26,256 bases of DNA, taken from positions 1 to 26,256 of the forward strand of contig JAAAIG010000559.1 in the NCBI GenBank assembly GCA_015852425.1. Reading direction: 5' to 3'. Positions 1 through 10,341 of the stretch are shown here, piece by piece (positions within the stretch are counted from its first letter, which is position 1; each line of letters opens with the position of its first letter). The position numbers were made by a program, and so were the translations under genes. Origin of the DNA: Gryganskiella cystojenkinii. Lineage: Eukaryota > Mortierellomycota > Mortierellomycetes > Mortierellales > Mortierellaceae. The notes under the pieces were generated by a model. That model made no database searches. It was not told the origin of the DNA and saw only the letters and a program-made list of their open reading frames with translations.

Positions 1-106
1 AGTGTAATAAAACTGTCATTTTTATGATGGAACGATGGCATTGTGGACTCAGTTGTAATCATTGGTTTCAACGGAACATCGGTCATATTGTTCTTTAGAA
101 CATGAG

Positions 107-340
107 GAGGATATTTGTTTGTTTGTTTCAACGTAATCGAGGAAGACTTTTTATTTCGAAACACGATCTTTCATGCTATTGCAGTGAGCTTGTGTGTTGT
201 AATGTACAGGAGTTGAAAGCAAATAGGAGGTATAGTGCCAACGGGCTTGCTAAGGATCACTCGAGAGCCTGCTCCTTTATCATCTTGACGTTCTGGGTAC
301 CGGGGGATGACAGTCGAGGCAGCGGAAGAGGTGTTGTTCT
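107..340 (+). repeat. Inverted repeat, left arm
   Basis: This stretch matches the reverse complement of 954-1284 from about GAGGATATTTG at the outer end to GTTGTTC at the inner end. Aligned by hand, about 20 substitutions occur over about 200 columns, so roughly 90 percent identity outside gaps. The left arm lacks an 81-bp segment found in the right arm; the junction lies at 239/240, just after ATAGTGCC. No reading frame is shared intact by both arms, since the frame open in the right arm meets a TGA here. It is probably a non-coding duplication or a foldback-type element. Confidence 0.85.
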
Positions 341-953
341 TGGAGGACTTGAAGAAAGATATAGTTGTTATTGTTTGTTTGACTGAAGGTTGTGGGTGGA
401 CTCGCGATGATTTCCTGGTAGCCCATTTGATTGATTGGTTGTTGTTGACAATGAGGAAGAAAATGCTGGTAGGAAAAGGATCGTTATATACTTTTTTCTG
501 CTGTTAAAGAAGGTCTTCGCAAGATTTAGGCACCGCAGCGTTAATTGAATACCGCTTTAAGCATATTGACCATATCCCCTTTCCCTGAGAAACTTCACCT
601 TGGAAAGTTTCATGGACACAAACAATAAATGCTTTAGAGCTTATGCTTTTAGTCATCCTGACTGTCTTGGCTGGCTAAGCAGAGAACATTTTCTCGTGGC
701 AATAGCGTGCTAAAAATGAAGTCAACAAGCAAACAAGGGACAATCCTTGATGAGATGAGCTTCTGTCTTTGCAATCAAATCACACAATGGCGGATCGAGG
801 GTCAGTCAAGTACAAATAATCTGCATCCCCGTCTTCTTTTTCTTCTTCTTCACTTATCCACACCAACAAAACCAGCCCATAGCAAGGACATCTCACCTAA
901 ACAGCTGCCAAAAAATCAATCAACCTAAGCTACGTCATTCTTCAACGCCTCAG

Positions 954-1284
954 AGAACAACATCTCGTCCGCTGCCTAGACTCCAGCTCACACTCCACGT
1001 CATCCCTCGGTACGCAGAACGTGAAGATGACAAAATAGCAGGCTCTCGAGTGATCCTTAGCAAGCCCGTCGGCTCTATCGGTGGAGTCAGGGTAGCATCC
1101 ACTTGTAAGCATCGGTCTTTTTTATTAGAACCTTGCAATCAAACTCTTGGCGGCACTATACCTCCTACTTACTTCCAACCCCTGTACAATACAACACACA
1201 ACCTCACTGAACTAGCATGAACAATCGCGTTTCGAAATAAAAAGTTTTCGTCGATTACGTTGAATCAAACAAACAAATATCCTC
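954..1284 (-). repeat. Inverted repeat, right arm
   Basis: Reverse-complement partner of 107-340, with a spacer of about 613 bp. It is longer than the left arm by an 81-bp segment (1071-1151) plus a small indel near the inner end. No transposase-like frame lies in the spacer and no clear target-site duplication is visible outside the arms. It could be a degenerate foldback or MITE-like element, or an inverted local duplication. Confidence 0.85.
1071..1151 (-). repeat. 81-bp segment present only in the right repeat arm
   Basis: Read on the minus strand, this segment ends with ATAGAGCC (1078-1071), and the sequence just before it is ATAGTGCC (1159-1152). The left arm has a single ATAGTGCC at 232-239 followed directly by the shared ACGGGC sequence. 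That is the pattern expected from deletion in the left arm between two 8-bp near-direct repeats. Insertion in the right arm with an 8-bp target duplication would look similar. Confidence 0.7.
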
Positions 1285-2797
1285 TTCCAAACTCTCCAGT
1301 GAACCCATATCCCTTACTTCTCTCTTTTGTCTGGGGAATTCAGCACTCCTTTTCTACCATTACTCGCCTAGGTCTCTTCCGTACCATGGCCCCGCATCAC
1401 CCTTTCGGATTCCATGGCCACTGTATGATCGCACCAGGACGCGTGTGTTTGTAAAATGACCCAATGAGCTGCTGGTCTTTTTTATTGTTGTTTTTACCAA
1501 TTGAATGTTTGGTGGCGTTCTCGAATAATGTTTTCCCAACAAAAAAACCAGAAGGGTCAACTTCAAAACTTTTTTTTTTTTTTGCACGAACGCGGCAGAC
1601 GACCGGCGAGTTGGCTCGGCGCAAAACCCAGATGCGCGCCGTAAGACAAGTCGCTGTCAAAGGGGTCATTTTCGTGGGAGAGCAATATCAGTGCCAGTAA
1701 CTTATCTGTGTTCCAGAGCTCAGGGAACCAAGAACGTACGACGGGTTATCCTCGTAGATCAAATACGGGAATTAGGGACAGTCGTTCGACAAGATTGGGC
1801 GTGTGTACATATACACGTGGCGTCGATCACCCAGCCCTTTAAAGTGTCGCTTACTCCCCTTGTTATTCCGAACCTATCCCTTTACAGTAGCTGGAGAGCT
1901 GGGTGAACAATTGTGGATTGAAATCGTTTTCGCGGGTGCGCTGTTGGGAATATTTTTGTTGCTAATTTCGTTCTTTTCCTTGAAGATGTCAACATCGGAA
2001 AGACTTGGAGCTTATTTGCACCTCGGCGTTGGAAGAACTTCAGCGGTGGTTGATGGTAATTGTACGGTACTGTACAGTTGGACATGGCTGAGCCTAAAAA
2101 GAACAGAAGCTGTCCAACGCCGTTCGTCATTTGCCTTTTTCTGTTGATCCCAAGTAAGCTCATAAAACATAACCTCCCGGACAGAAAAAACGTGTCTTCC
2201 GGACTATCGGAAAAAGGAAAAACAAAGATAGTGAGCACAGAGAACAAGTATGAGGTTCATCCATGCAAGTCATGCTCCTCTTTCTTATATGTTTGTTCTA
2301 TGCGACCAATCACGTCCGAGAAATTGGCTCATCAATCCCCCCTTTTGTTTTTTTTTGTGCAGTTGGATGGCTCTCAGATGAACCTTGTCTTGTTTTGTGA
2401 CCATTTTGACACAATTTTTACCGTGTTACGGTCATTTTTCATTGTCAAAAACCATTACAACAGAGGGCTAAGAAGAGTCCTGACCGCCGGAAGCGCATCC
2501 GAGGCCTCCAAGATGCGCGTGCTCGCTTGGATTCTGATTGGTAGACCAACAGATGCTGAAAAAAAGCCAGAAAAAGACGCCATTCGTCCTTTGAGAGCAT
2601 TTTTGCTCTCGCTCCATGTCCTCGTGTATTGTAAGCCCAGACTTTGGACACAAAGCTATCTCTCCGATCATTAAATGGACCGCTGGACTCGGGGGAAGGA
2701 AATTCTTTGTCCACTTGATTTTGATAATTTCCAGCCGTTTAAAGAAAACAAGACTGCTACGAGCCCGATTAAGCAGGACAGATCTTTAAGCAGTACA

Positions 2798-2821
2798 CTC
2801 GCCCACCTCGCCCACCTCGCC
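2798..2821 (+). repeat. Short tandem repeat, 9-bp unit
   Basis: CTCGCCCAC occurs twice in direct succession, followed by a partial third copy (CTCGCC). It lies about 690 bp upstream of the first OPT start codon. No function is evident. Confidence 0.8.
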
Positions 2822-3314
2822 AGTGGAACAAAAATAACTACGGGACTACTGGAGTAGGCAAGACAGTTTCATTCTTGCTTGATCAAAGCAGAAGTTGAGG
2901 GTGGATGAAGAAGGTGTTTCGAGAGATGGAATAGACTACTCCACATGAGTTGAAGTAGATTGAATAGTAGCAACTAAACAAAAACGACCAATGAAAATCG
3001 TTCCAAGAAACCCACGAACACGAATACAAACATGACTAACATTCGAACAAGACACACGCTCCCAAAGCATGTCTGATATCGAGCCTGGATTGTTCCTGTC
3101 ATAGAAACGAAATTTCAACCGAGGGAAAGTCCAGTCCACTTCACAGGCGGATTGGTCGGTCGAGAACAAACAGAATTGTCCAGCAGGACCTTGGAAATTG
3201 CTCACCTGTCTCTGACCTTCCGTTTTGTTTTGTTTAGGTGTGAAGTAGGAGCTAATTCGCAACAAAACATCATGGGCTTGTTCAATTGTCAGTCCAAGAC
3301 CACTCCATGAGAAC

Positions 3315-3320
3315 GATAAG
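3315..3320 (+). promoter_or_regulatory. Candidate GATA-factor site
   Basis: GATAAG lies 23 bp before the TATA box of the first OPT gene. It matches the HGATAR consensus used by fungal nitrogen-regulatory GATA factors, and peptide transporters are often under nitrogen control. A 6-bp match is common by chance, so this is suggestive only. Confidence 0.3.
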
Positions 3321-3343
3321 CTGAGTGGTCGTAAGACGGTTGG

Positions 3344-3350
3344 TATAAAA
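3344..3350 (+). promoter_or_regulatory. TATA box of OPT1
   Basis: TATAAAA sits 151 bp before the ATG at 3495 and is followed by a strongly pyrimidine-rich stretch (about 3361-3494), typical of a fungal core promoter and leader. Confidence 0.6.
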
Positions 3351-3494
3351 GAAGCGCTCAACAACTTCTCTTGTTTTCCTTGTCTGCATTTCGAGTCCCT
3401 TCCTTCCGAACAAGGCCTTTCCTTATCCCCTTTCCTTCCCTTCCTCCCTCCCTCCGCTCTTCCACCCCTTTCTCCGACTTTCCCTCTTTTTTCA

Positions 3495-5873
3495 ATGGAA
3501 GAGTCTAAGTACGAATACGACACCGAAAAGGCTGGCTATCTCGACGAGAAGCAGGTCGTCGACAACCTCGATCTCACCGAGGATGCCGAGATTGAGAACT
3601 CGCCCATCGAGGCTGTTCGCTTGGGTAAGGAATACATCTTTTAGCAGCAATATCGGAACTCTTTTTGTATTCGTTTATTAACAATTGCTACCCTTTCATT
3701 TATTTGCTTTCCCGCAGTCGTCCCCGTTGTCGATGACCCCACCTTGCCCGTCATCACTTTCCGTTTCTGGTTGCTCTCGTTCCTGTTCTCCGTGCTCGGT
3801 TCGATTGTTAACCAGTACTACTACTTCCGTTCAACGAGTGGTGGTTTTTCTACTTACTTTGTGAACTTGGTCTCCTATGCTCTCGGTCGCGGTATGGCCC
3901 AGTATCTCCCCAGGGGATCCGTCTCCATTGGCGGTTTCTCTATGTCCCTTAACCCTGGCCCCTTTAACATCAAGGAGCACGCCATGATCTCCATTGCCGT
4001 CAGCACTGCTGCCCAGTCTGCTTACGCTATTGATATCTTGGCCTCCATGGACTTGTACCTTCAACACCGTATCAACGCACTTGGTGCGTTGATCCTCCTC
4101 ATCACCACCCAGTGTGTCGGTTATGGTATGGCAGGTGTTTTGCGTAGATATTTGGTCTATCCCGCCGAGATGGTCTGGTGGCCAAACTTGGTCCAAGTCG
4201 TCTTCTTCAACGCCTTGCACAACACTGATGAATTCAAGACCAAGAAGATGGTCCGTGGTTGGTCCTACATGAAATTCTTCTGGGTCATTTGCGGTATAAC
4301 CTTCGTCTACGAATTCTTGCCCCAGTTCATGGCTCCCATCCTTGTCTACTTTGACTGGATCTGCTGGATCAAGCCATTCAACTTCGACTTCTGGGCCCTC
4401 TTCTCGTCCGTCACTGGCGGTGGTATCCTCTCTATGTCCTTTGATTGGAGTTCGATCACTGGTACTACCTTGTACTATCCTTTCTTCTCCCAGATGTGTA
4501 GCTATGGTGGCGTCGTTTTGTCATACTGGATCGTTCTCCCCATTCTGTGGTTGACTAACAGTCTTGGCGCAAAGACCATTGGTCACCCCTTGACTTCGCA
4601 CTTGTTCTATGCCAGTAACGGTACCCGCTTCATCGTCAACCCTTACTTGAACGAGGATTACTCGTTGAACGAAGCAAAGATGGATTCTGTCGGTGCCGTG
4701 AAGATGTCGCCTATGTACGCTCTCTGCTTCTTCTTCTCCTTCATTGCCTTGGCCGGATGCTGTTCCCATATCGCCTTCTTCCATGGCACTGAGATTTGGA
4801 AGACCTGGAAGGCCACCCGCCACAACAGCGAGCAGGATATTCACACCAAGATGATGAAGGTTTACCCTGAGGTCCCTCAGCTCTGGTACGCCATCTTCTA
4901 CGTCGTCATGGCCGCCCTCTCGATCGTCGCCTGCGAAGTTTACGGTCTTCAACTTCCTTGGTGGGGTCTGATCGTTGCTTTGGCTATCGGCTGGCTCTTG
5001 ACTCTCCCCATCTGTGCCATGACTGCCGTCACTGGTTTCGGTCCCGGTTTGAACGTAATCACTGAGCTGATTTGTGGTTACATGCTCCCCGGCAAGCCCA
5101 TCGCCAACATGGTCTTCAAGTGCTATGGCTACATGGCCATGTACCAGTGTATGCAGCTGCTGAGCGACCTCAAGCTCGGTCATTACATGAAAATTCCTCC
5201 TCGCGCCATGTTTGTCGGTCAAACATTCGGAACCATCGTTGGTGCTGTGTTCAACTACTTTACTATGACTGTCATCATCAACTCTAAGCGTCCCTATCTC
5301 GACGGTACGGAAGATGATCCATCCGGTCTCTGGACCGGTTACTTGGCCGACACCTACTGGGGTTCTGCCCTGATCTACGGTGCCCTCGGACCCGCTCGCA
5401 TGTTCAGCAAGGCCGGTGGTTATGGTTTCGTCTACTACGGTTTCTTGATTGGCGCCATCATCCCCGCTATTCAGTGGGCTCTTTCCAAGAAGTTCCCTAA
5501 GATTCAATGGGCCAAGATCAACATTACAATTATTGCTGGCGGTATGAGTGCCTACCCCAACGGCTACATCGTCGGCGTCTTGCCCTCGATCATCCTCTGC
5601 ATCATCTTCCAGTTCTACCTCTTCCGTTACCAAAAGGCTTGGTGGCAAAAGTACACGTTCATCCTGGCTGCCGCTTTGGATGCTGGCACTGCTTTCACTG
5701 GCTTGTTCATCTTCCTGTTCTTTGGAGGCCTCTCTGCCAGCATGTCTGTTACGTTCCCTTCTTGGTGGGGCAACTATTACACCCCCGATGGTGGAAACGG
5801 AAATTTCCTCTATGTTGACCGCTGCGGTGATGCTAGCGGCAACTGGACCCAAGGTGGTCTACTTGCCCATTAA
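3495..5873 (+). CDS. OPT-family oligopeptide transporter (copy 1)
   Basis: Predicted proton-coupled importer of small peptides (possibly glutathione or peptide-metal complexes) in the plasma membrane. Exons are 3495-3624 and 3718-5873; the 93-bp intron starts GTAAGG, ends CCCGCAG and splits a Val codon. Product: 761 aa. The first ~44 residues are acidic and cytosolic, leading into the conserved stretch IEAVRLVVPVVDDP and then PVITFRFW. Family signatures are NPGPFNIKEH at residues 122-131 and KIPPR at 535-539. Many hydrophobic segments follow, as expected for this multi-spanning family, and the length is normal. The start is the first ATG after the TATA box and pyrimidine-rich leader. Codon use is strongly C-ending, suggesting high expression. 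Tandem with copy 2 about 1.9 kb downstream. Family assignment is secure; substrate is unknown. Confidence 0.95.
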
Positions 5874-6215
5874 AAAATATATATACTGGGTCACATATCC
5901 TCTGCCCCTCGCGTACTTTTAATTAAAGCAAATCGTGTATTTTTTTTTAAAAAACACATAGGGGAAAGAGATTTTGTTTATTCGATTCTTTTTTTTTAAT
6001 AATGGAGAATTCGCACTCTGTGTAGTGCAAACATGACATTTTGCTTTTTTATTTTACACTGCTAAGGGGACAAAGTGCAAGTCGCGACCATCACACAACG
6101 CGTCATCGAACGTAGAAAACCCTAGGATCGACTTTTTGTGTTCCCATCGAGGAAGTGTAGAGTACAGTACTTAGCAACTGAGCCGGGGACACAAAATAAG
6201 ACAAAAGAAAGGCAA

Positions 6216-6236
6216 GGGCGAGGGCGAGGGCAAGGG
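6216..6236 (+). other. Potential G-quadruplex motif
   Basis: Four GGG runs are separated by three 3-nt spacers (CGA, CGA, CAA), which fits the canonical G3N1-7 pattern. It lies about 340 bp after the stop codon of the first OPT gene, on the coding strand. Whether it forms in vivo is unknown. Confidence 0.5.
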
Positions 6237-6716
6237 TGAGGAAGAAATTAAAAGTTTAGTTTGGATGCCAGAGCCGAAATGTTATCCCATCACATCTCAC
6301 TTGACAACAATCCTTTCTTTTGAAGGCCAATAATCAATTATCCTTGACTACAGGACGAAATAAAAATGAATAAACGAAGAAAATAAAAGTAATTTGCCCA
6401 AGGGTTAGTGGTATCTCTACGGGCCTCTCTATCCGTTCGGCTCTCCTCCCCCTTTTTTTGGATGAACATAAAAAGGCAGCTGCAAAGGTCAGTCCCAATT
6501 CGCCATTTTTTTTTATTCCTTCTTCTCCTGAGGCCATGTCATCTCGGATCACGTCTTTTTTTCGTCTCCCTCGTTCGAAGATATTGAGTAGGAGAAGGTG
6601 CAAGTGCATCAAATCATCGGGGCGTTCAATCGGGGCCATGCGGCATGTAACAAGAGGGTCTCTATCCTCTTTGCACAAGACAAAAAAGTTGTCCTGAAAG
6701 AAAGCAGTGATAATGA

Positions 6717-6738
6717 GATTCGAACTGTGCTTCGAATC
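6717..6738. repeat. Perfect 8-bp inverted repeat (hairpin)
   Basis: GATTCGAA and TTCGAATC flank a 6-nt loop (CTGTGC). The TTCGAAT core recalls a tRNA T-loop, but a T-arm cannot be folded because the adjoining five-base stem has three mismatches. It could be a protein-binding palindrome or chance. Confidence 0.6.
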
Positions 6739-7613
6739 CAACACATTACCATATTTTTTTCACTCCTTGATACTCATATTCCTCAATATCGTGCGAAACT
6801 AAAAAAAAACAAGTGCCATTCACTTCATCCGAGCACGTAGCATCAGCTCCCTGGTGCAAACACTGCTGCCCGAGCATAAAAAAATGAGTGAGGGTGGTGG
6901 TGCTGCACTTTTGTATTTGTGCAACCAAAAGATTACAAGCTCCAAAACGAAGAGAAAACAGGAGAAGGCTGATTGGTGCGTTTTTTTTTATATCAAAAGA
7001 GTCAGAGGGACAAAAAGAGTCAAACTAAGAAATACATGAGCACAAGATGTATAAGGAGCGAGAGAAGGTCCGATGACGAGGGCGAGGGGGAAAGAAAGCA
7101 TAAACTTGTTCTTGTTGGCACTTCGCGTGTTTCTATGGACTCTTTGCCGCCTTTAGTCACTTCAGTCCAACTGCTCGGATGACGTTCCGGGATGGTGTTC
7201 TTTTTCTGCTTTCGCCTTCGATTGGCAGCGTGATTCAAAAGTATTTCTTTGCACAAAAAGAAGGCAGGAATCACGGAAAATTAAAATTTGATGGACTGCA
7301 TGACAGTATGTACAGTACAGCACCGAGCCCTAGCCCTTTGCACAGAATCACACAATTCCCACTGAAAAGATTTTCCGCAGAGTGGAAGAAAAAATGGTCG
7401 AAATACGTCAATTTCTTGGGGAATGATTGAATCGCCGTGGAAAAAAATGAGCTTTCCACTTGAAAACACAAGCAGTACTACCAACGTTATCCAATTCACG
7501 GAAGAGAAGCCGCCGGAAAGGAAATACGATAGCAGCAAGCCAAACTCTCTCATAGCCGCTCGGATCTCTTGATACTGGAGCGCTAAGCAAGAAACGGAAA
7601 TACCTCACTTGCG

Positions 7614-7621
7614 TATAAATA
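7614..7621 (+). promoter_or_regulatory. TATA box of OPT2
   Basis: TATAAATA lies 187 bp before the ATG at 7801, followed by a pyrimidine-rich leader. The same arrangement is seen at the first OPT gene and the Kre9-like gene. Confidence 0.6.
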
Positions 7622-7800
7622 CCAAAGACATGCCTTTCTTTATTTGTTCTTTGTCCTGCTTCCTGAGAATTCTATTTCCCTAGGAGACCACTTTCTTCTC
7701 TTTCATCGACTTTCCTCCTCCCTCCTCTTCCGTCACTCCTCCCGCGCCTTCTATTCTACATCATTGGTCGACTCTTTGTACTTGATTCACACCTCTCACC

Positions 7801-10341
7801 ATGAGTCTTAAAGAAGAATTCTTGGATGACAAGATCGTCGACGAGAAGGCTTTCGTTGATCAGCTCGATCTCCAAGAAGAGAACGACGTCGAGAACTCCA
7901 AGATTGAAGCTGTTCGCTTGGGTAAGATAGGACGAGAGAGTTCCTTAAGCAAAACGGTCCAAAAATACCAGCTATTTCTCCCAGATGACTTATACGCGCC
8001 TATTTTGACTTTTTACCTCATCCCCTCACCCCCTCTTTGACGCGCTCAGTCATCCCGCTCACCGATGACCCCACCATGCCCGTCGTAACCTTCCGATTTT
8101 GGACCCTTTCATTCCTGTTCGCTGTGATGGGTTCGATCATCCAGCAGTACTACTACTTCCGTTCGACAACTGGTTCGTTCTCGATCTATTTTGTCAATTT
8201 GGCGACCTATGCTATGGGCAAGGGTATGGCCAGAATCCTCCCTACATCCTCTTTCTCTATCGGAGGTTACTCCATATCTCTCAACCCCGGACCATTCAAC
8301 ATCAAGGAGCATGCCGCGATCGGTATTGCTGTTGGCACTGCTGCTCAGTCAGCTTACGCTATCGACATCTTGGCCGCGATGGATCTTTACTTGCATCATC
8401 GCATCGGCGCCTTGGGTGGTCTACTGCTCCTCTTCACCACCCAGTGCATTGGTTACGGTATGGCCGGTATGCTCCGCAGATTCCTTATCTATCCCGCGGA
8501 GATGGTGTGGTGGTCGACTTTGGTCCAGATCGTCTTCTTCAATGCCATGCACAACACTGATGAGTTCAAGAACAAGAAGATGATCCGCGGTTGGTCCTAT
8601 ATGAAATACTTTTGGGTCTTCTGTGGTGGCATGTTCATCTGGGAGTTCCTTCCTCAATGGTTGGCTCCTATGTTGGGTTACTTTGACTGGATCTGTTGGA
8701 TCAAGCCCTTCAACTACGATTTCTGGGCTATCTCATCATCCATCACCGGTGGCGGCGCCCTCTCTTTGTCGTTTGACTGGACTGCCATCGGTGGTGCGAC
8801 TCTCTGGACACCACTGGCGACCCAGCTTTGCTCATATGGTGGAACTATCCTCAGTTACTGGATCATTCTTCCATCACTGTGGTTGACCAACACACTGAGG
8901 GCTAAGACATACGGTCATCCTTTGACATCGCATCTGTTCTACGACGATGGCACACGCTTCAACGTTACCCCCTTCTTGGAAGCCGATTTTACCCTGAATA
9001 CCACAATGTACGATCAAGGCCCCTCAGTCCAGATGACGCCTATGTATGCGCTCAACTTTTTCTGGTCGTTTGTTTCGCTGAGCGGGTGTATTGCCCATAT
9101 TTGGTGTTTCCACGGCAAAGACATCATGAACTCCTGGAGGTCCCTTGCAGGTTCTGCAGAGGAGGATATCCACACCAAATTGATGAGAGCCTATCCCGAG
9201 GTTCCTCAATGGTGGTACGCGGTTCTCTACGTGCTTATGTTTGCTCTCTCAATCGTGACCTGCGAGGTCTATGGTCTGCAACTGCCTTGGTGGGCACTGA
9301 TCGTCGCTTTGGCCATTGGCTGGCTCTTGTCATTTCCCTCCTGTGCACTTTATGCTATCACGAATTCTACGATCGGTCTCAACGTCATCACCGAGCTGAT
9401 CTGTGGTTACATGCTCCCTGGCAAGCCCATCGCCAACATGGTCTTCAAGTGCTACGGTTATATGTGGGTCTATTCGTCCCGTTCTCTTGGACGAAGAAAA
9501 AATATTATCCCGCGCCTTCTTGACTAACAGCTGTATTGAATTTCGCCTTTCAACCCCTTCCTTTTTTACGCCTTTGCTCCGTCTTATTAGGGCTATGTCT
9601 CAGAGTATGTCCCTATTGGAGGATCTCAAACTTGGTCACTACATGAAAATTCCCCCACGCGCCCTTTTTGTCGCCCAGATGTGGGGTACAATTGTAGGTG
9701 CTGTCTTCAACTACTTTACGATGATTGTTATCGTTAACGCACATCGTTCCTGGCTGGATGGCACTGGTCAAGATCCCAGCGATCTCTGGACTGGTTATAA
9801 TCCTGATGTGTATTGGGGTTCTGCCTTGATCTTTGGAGCTGTGGGACCTCGACGTATGTTTGCTGCACACGGTCCCTATGGCTGGATCTTTTTCGGTTTC
9901 ATCCTTGGTGCGGCCATCCCAGTGATCCTTTGGGGTCTTGGCAAGAAGTTCCCGAACGTTCAATGGTCCAAGTTCAACATTGCGATTATTGCTGGAGGCA
10001 TGAGCGCGTACCCGAACGGGTATGTAACCGGTGTCTTACCAGCGTTGATCCTTTGCGTCATCTTCCAGTTTTACATTTTCCGGTACCACAAGAATTGGTG
10101 GAAAAAGTATACGTTCATCCTGTCGGCCGCGTTGGATACTGGTGCGGCTTTTACAGGTCTTCTCATCTTTTTCTTCCTTGGAGGAGGCGTCAGTCCAAAG
10201 TTGGACGTCAAGCTGCCTTCCTGGTGGGCCAATTACTACAATGCGACGGACGACTCGAATGCGCCGTATCTTGACATTGATCGCTGCGGTGATTCCAGTG
10301 GCGTCTGGTCCCAGGGTGGTTATGAGGCCATCCTTAGTTAA
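7801..10341 (+). CDS. OPT-family oligopeptide transporter (copy 2)
   Basis: Paralogue of the upstream gene, alignable end to end and also predicted at 761 aa. Exons are 7801-7921, 8050-9463 and 9591-10341. The first intron (128 bp) splits a Val codon after EAVRL, exactly as in copy 1. The second intron (127 bp, donor GTGGGT, acceptor TTATTAG) interrupts the ATG of CYGYMAM and is absent from the other two paralogues. Without splicing, the frame diverges from the family and stops at 9527; with it, the conserved DLKLGHYMKIPPR region is restored. NPGPFNIKEH lies at residues 119-128 and KIPPR at 531-535. Role: proton-coupled peptide uptake at the plasma membrane. Codon use looks less biased than in copy 1, perhaps meaning lower expression. 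Confidence 0.93.

Larger units (their letters stand above)
1..3494. other. Gene-poor left intergenic region and upstream region of OPT1
   Basis: No gene can be supported in these roughly 3.5 kb. The left third holds the inverted repeat described separately. The middle has T- and A-rich tracts and scattered open frames without family resemblance, without matching splice structure and mostly without ATG starts. The last 150 bases before 3495 are the core promoter (TATA box at 3344) and a pyrimidine-rich leader of the first OPT gene. A 9-bp unit, CTCGCCCAC, is tandemly repeated at 2798-2821. The region may contain a distal promoter or a decayed gene that cannot be recognised by eye. Confidence 0.6.
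5874..7800. other. Intergenic region between tandem OPT genes
   Basis: About 1.9 kb without a supportable gene. It contains the 3' end of the first OPT transcript (A/T-rich, ATTAAAG-like signal near 5932), a quadruplex-type G-run motif, a perfect short hairpin, and the promoter and CT-rich leader of the second OPT gene. Open frames here are short, low in complexity or lack ATG starts. Confidence 0.6.

Noticed and set aside
2060..2674. 204-codon open frame upstream of OPT1
   Set aside because: It begins at TTG, has no recognisable domain and crosses low-complexity T-rich sequence. It is not supported as a gene.
2936..3523. 195-codon minus-strand frame over the OPT1 promoter
   Set aside because: It overlaps the TATA box, the leader and the first codons of OPT1. 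Its Arg/Gly/Lys-rich part is just the complement of the pyrimidine-rich leader.
4521..5852. 443-codon open frame antisense to OPT copy 1
   Set aside because: It lies wholly within the coding exon of a well-supported transporter. The strong C-ending codon bias of that gene removes the codons whose complements are stops. The translation has no family resemblance.
6334..6744. 136-codon minus-strand frame between the OPT genes
   Set aside because: No domain, biased composition from purine/pyrimidine tracts, and no supporting promoter or splice context.
6690..6760. tRNA gene on the minus strand, suggested by TTCGAATC
   Set aside because: The would-be T stem has three mismatches in five pairs and no anticodon or D arm can be placed at the right spacing.
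8037..9527. OPT copy 2 as a truncated gene followed by a separate gene fragment
   Set aside because: The apparent stop lies inside a GT-AG intron. Splicing 9463 to 9591 restores the conserved CYGYMAM and DLKLGHYMKIPPR sequence and the exact length of copy 1.
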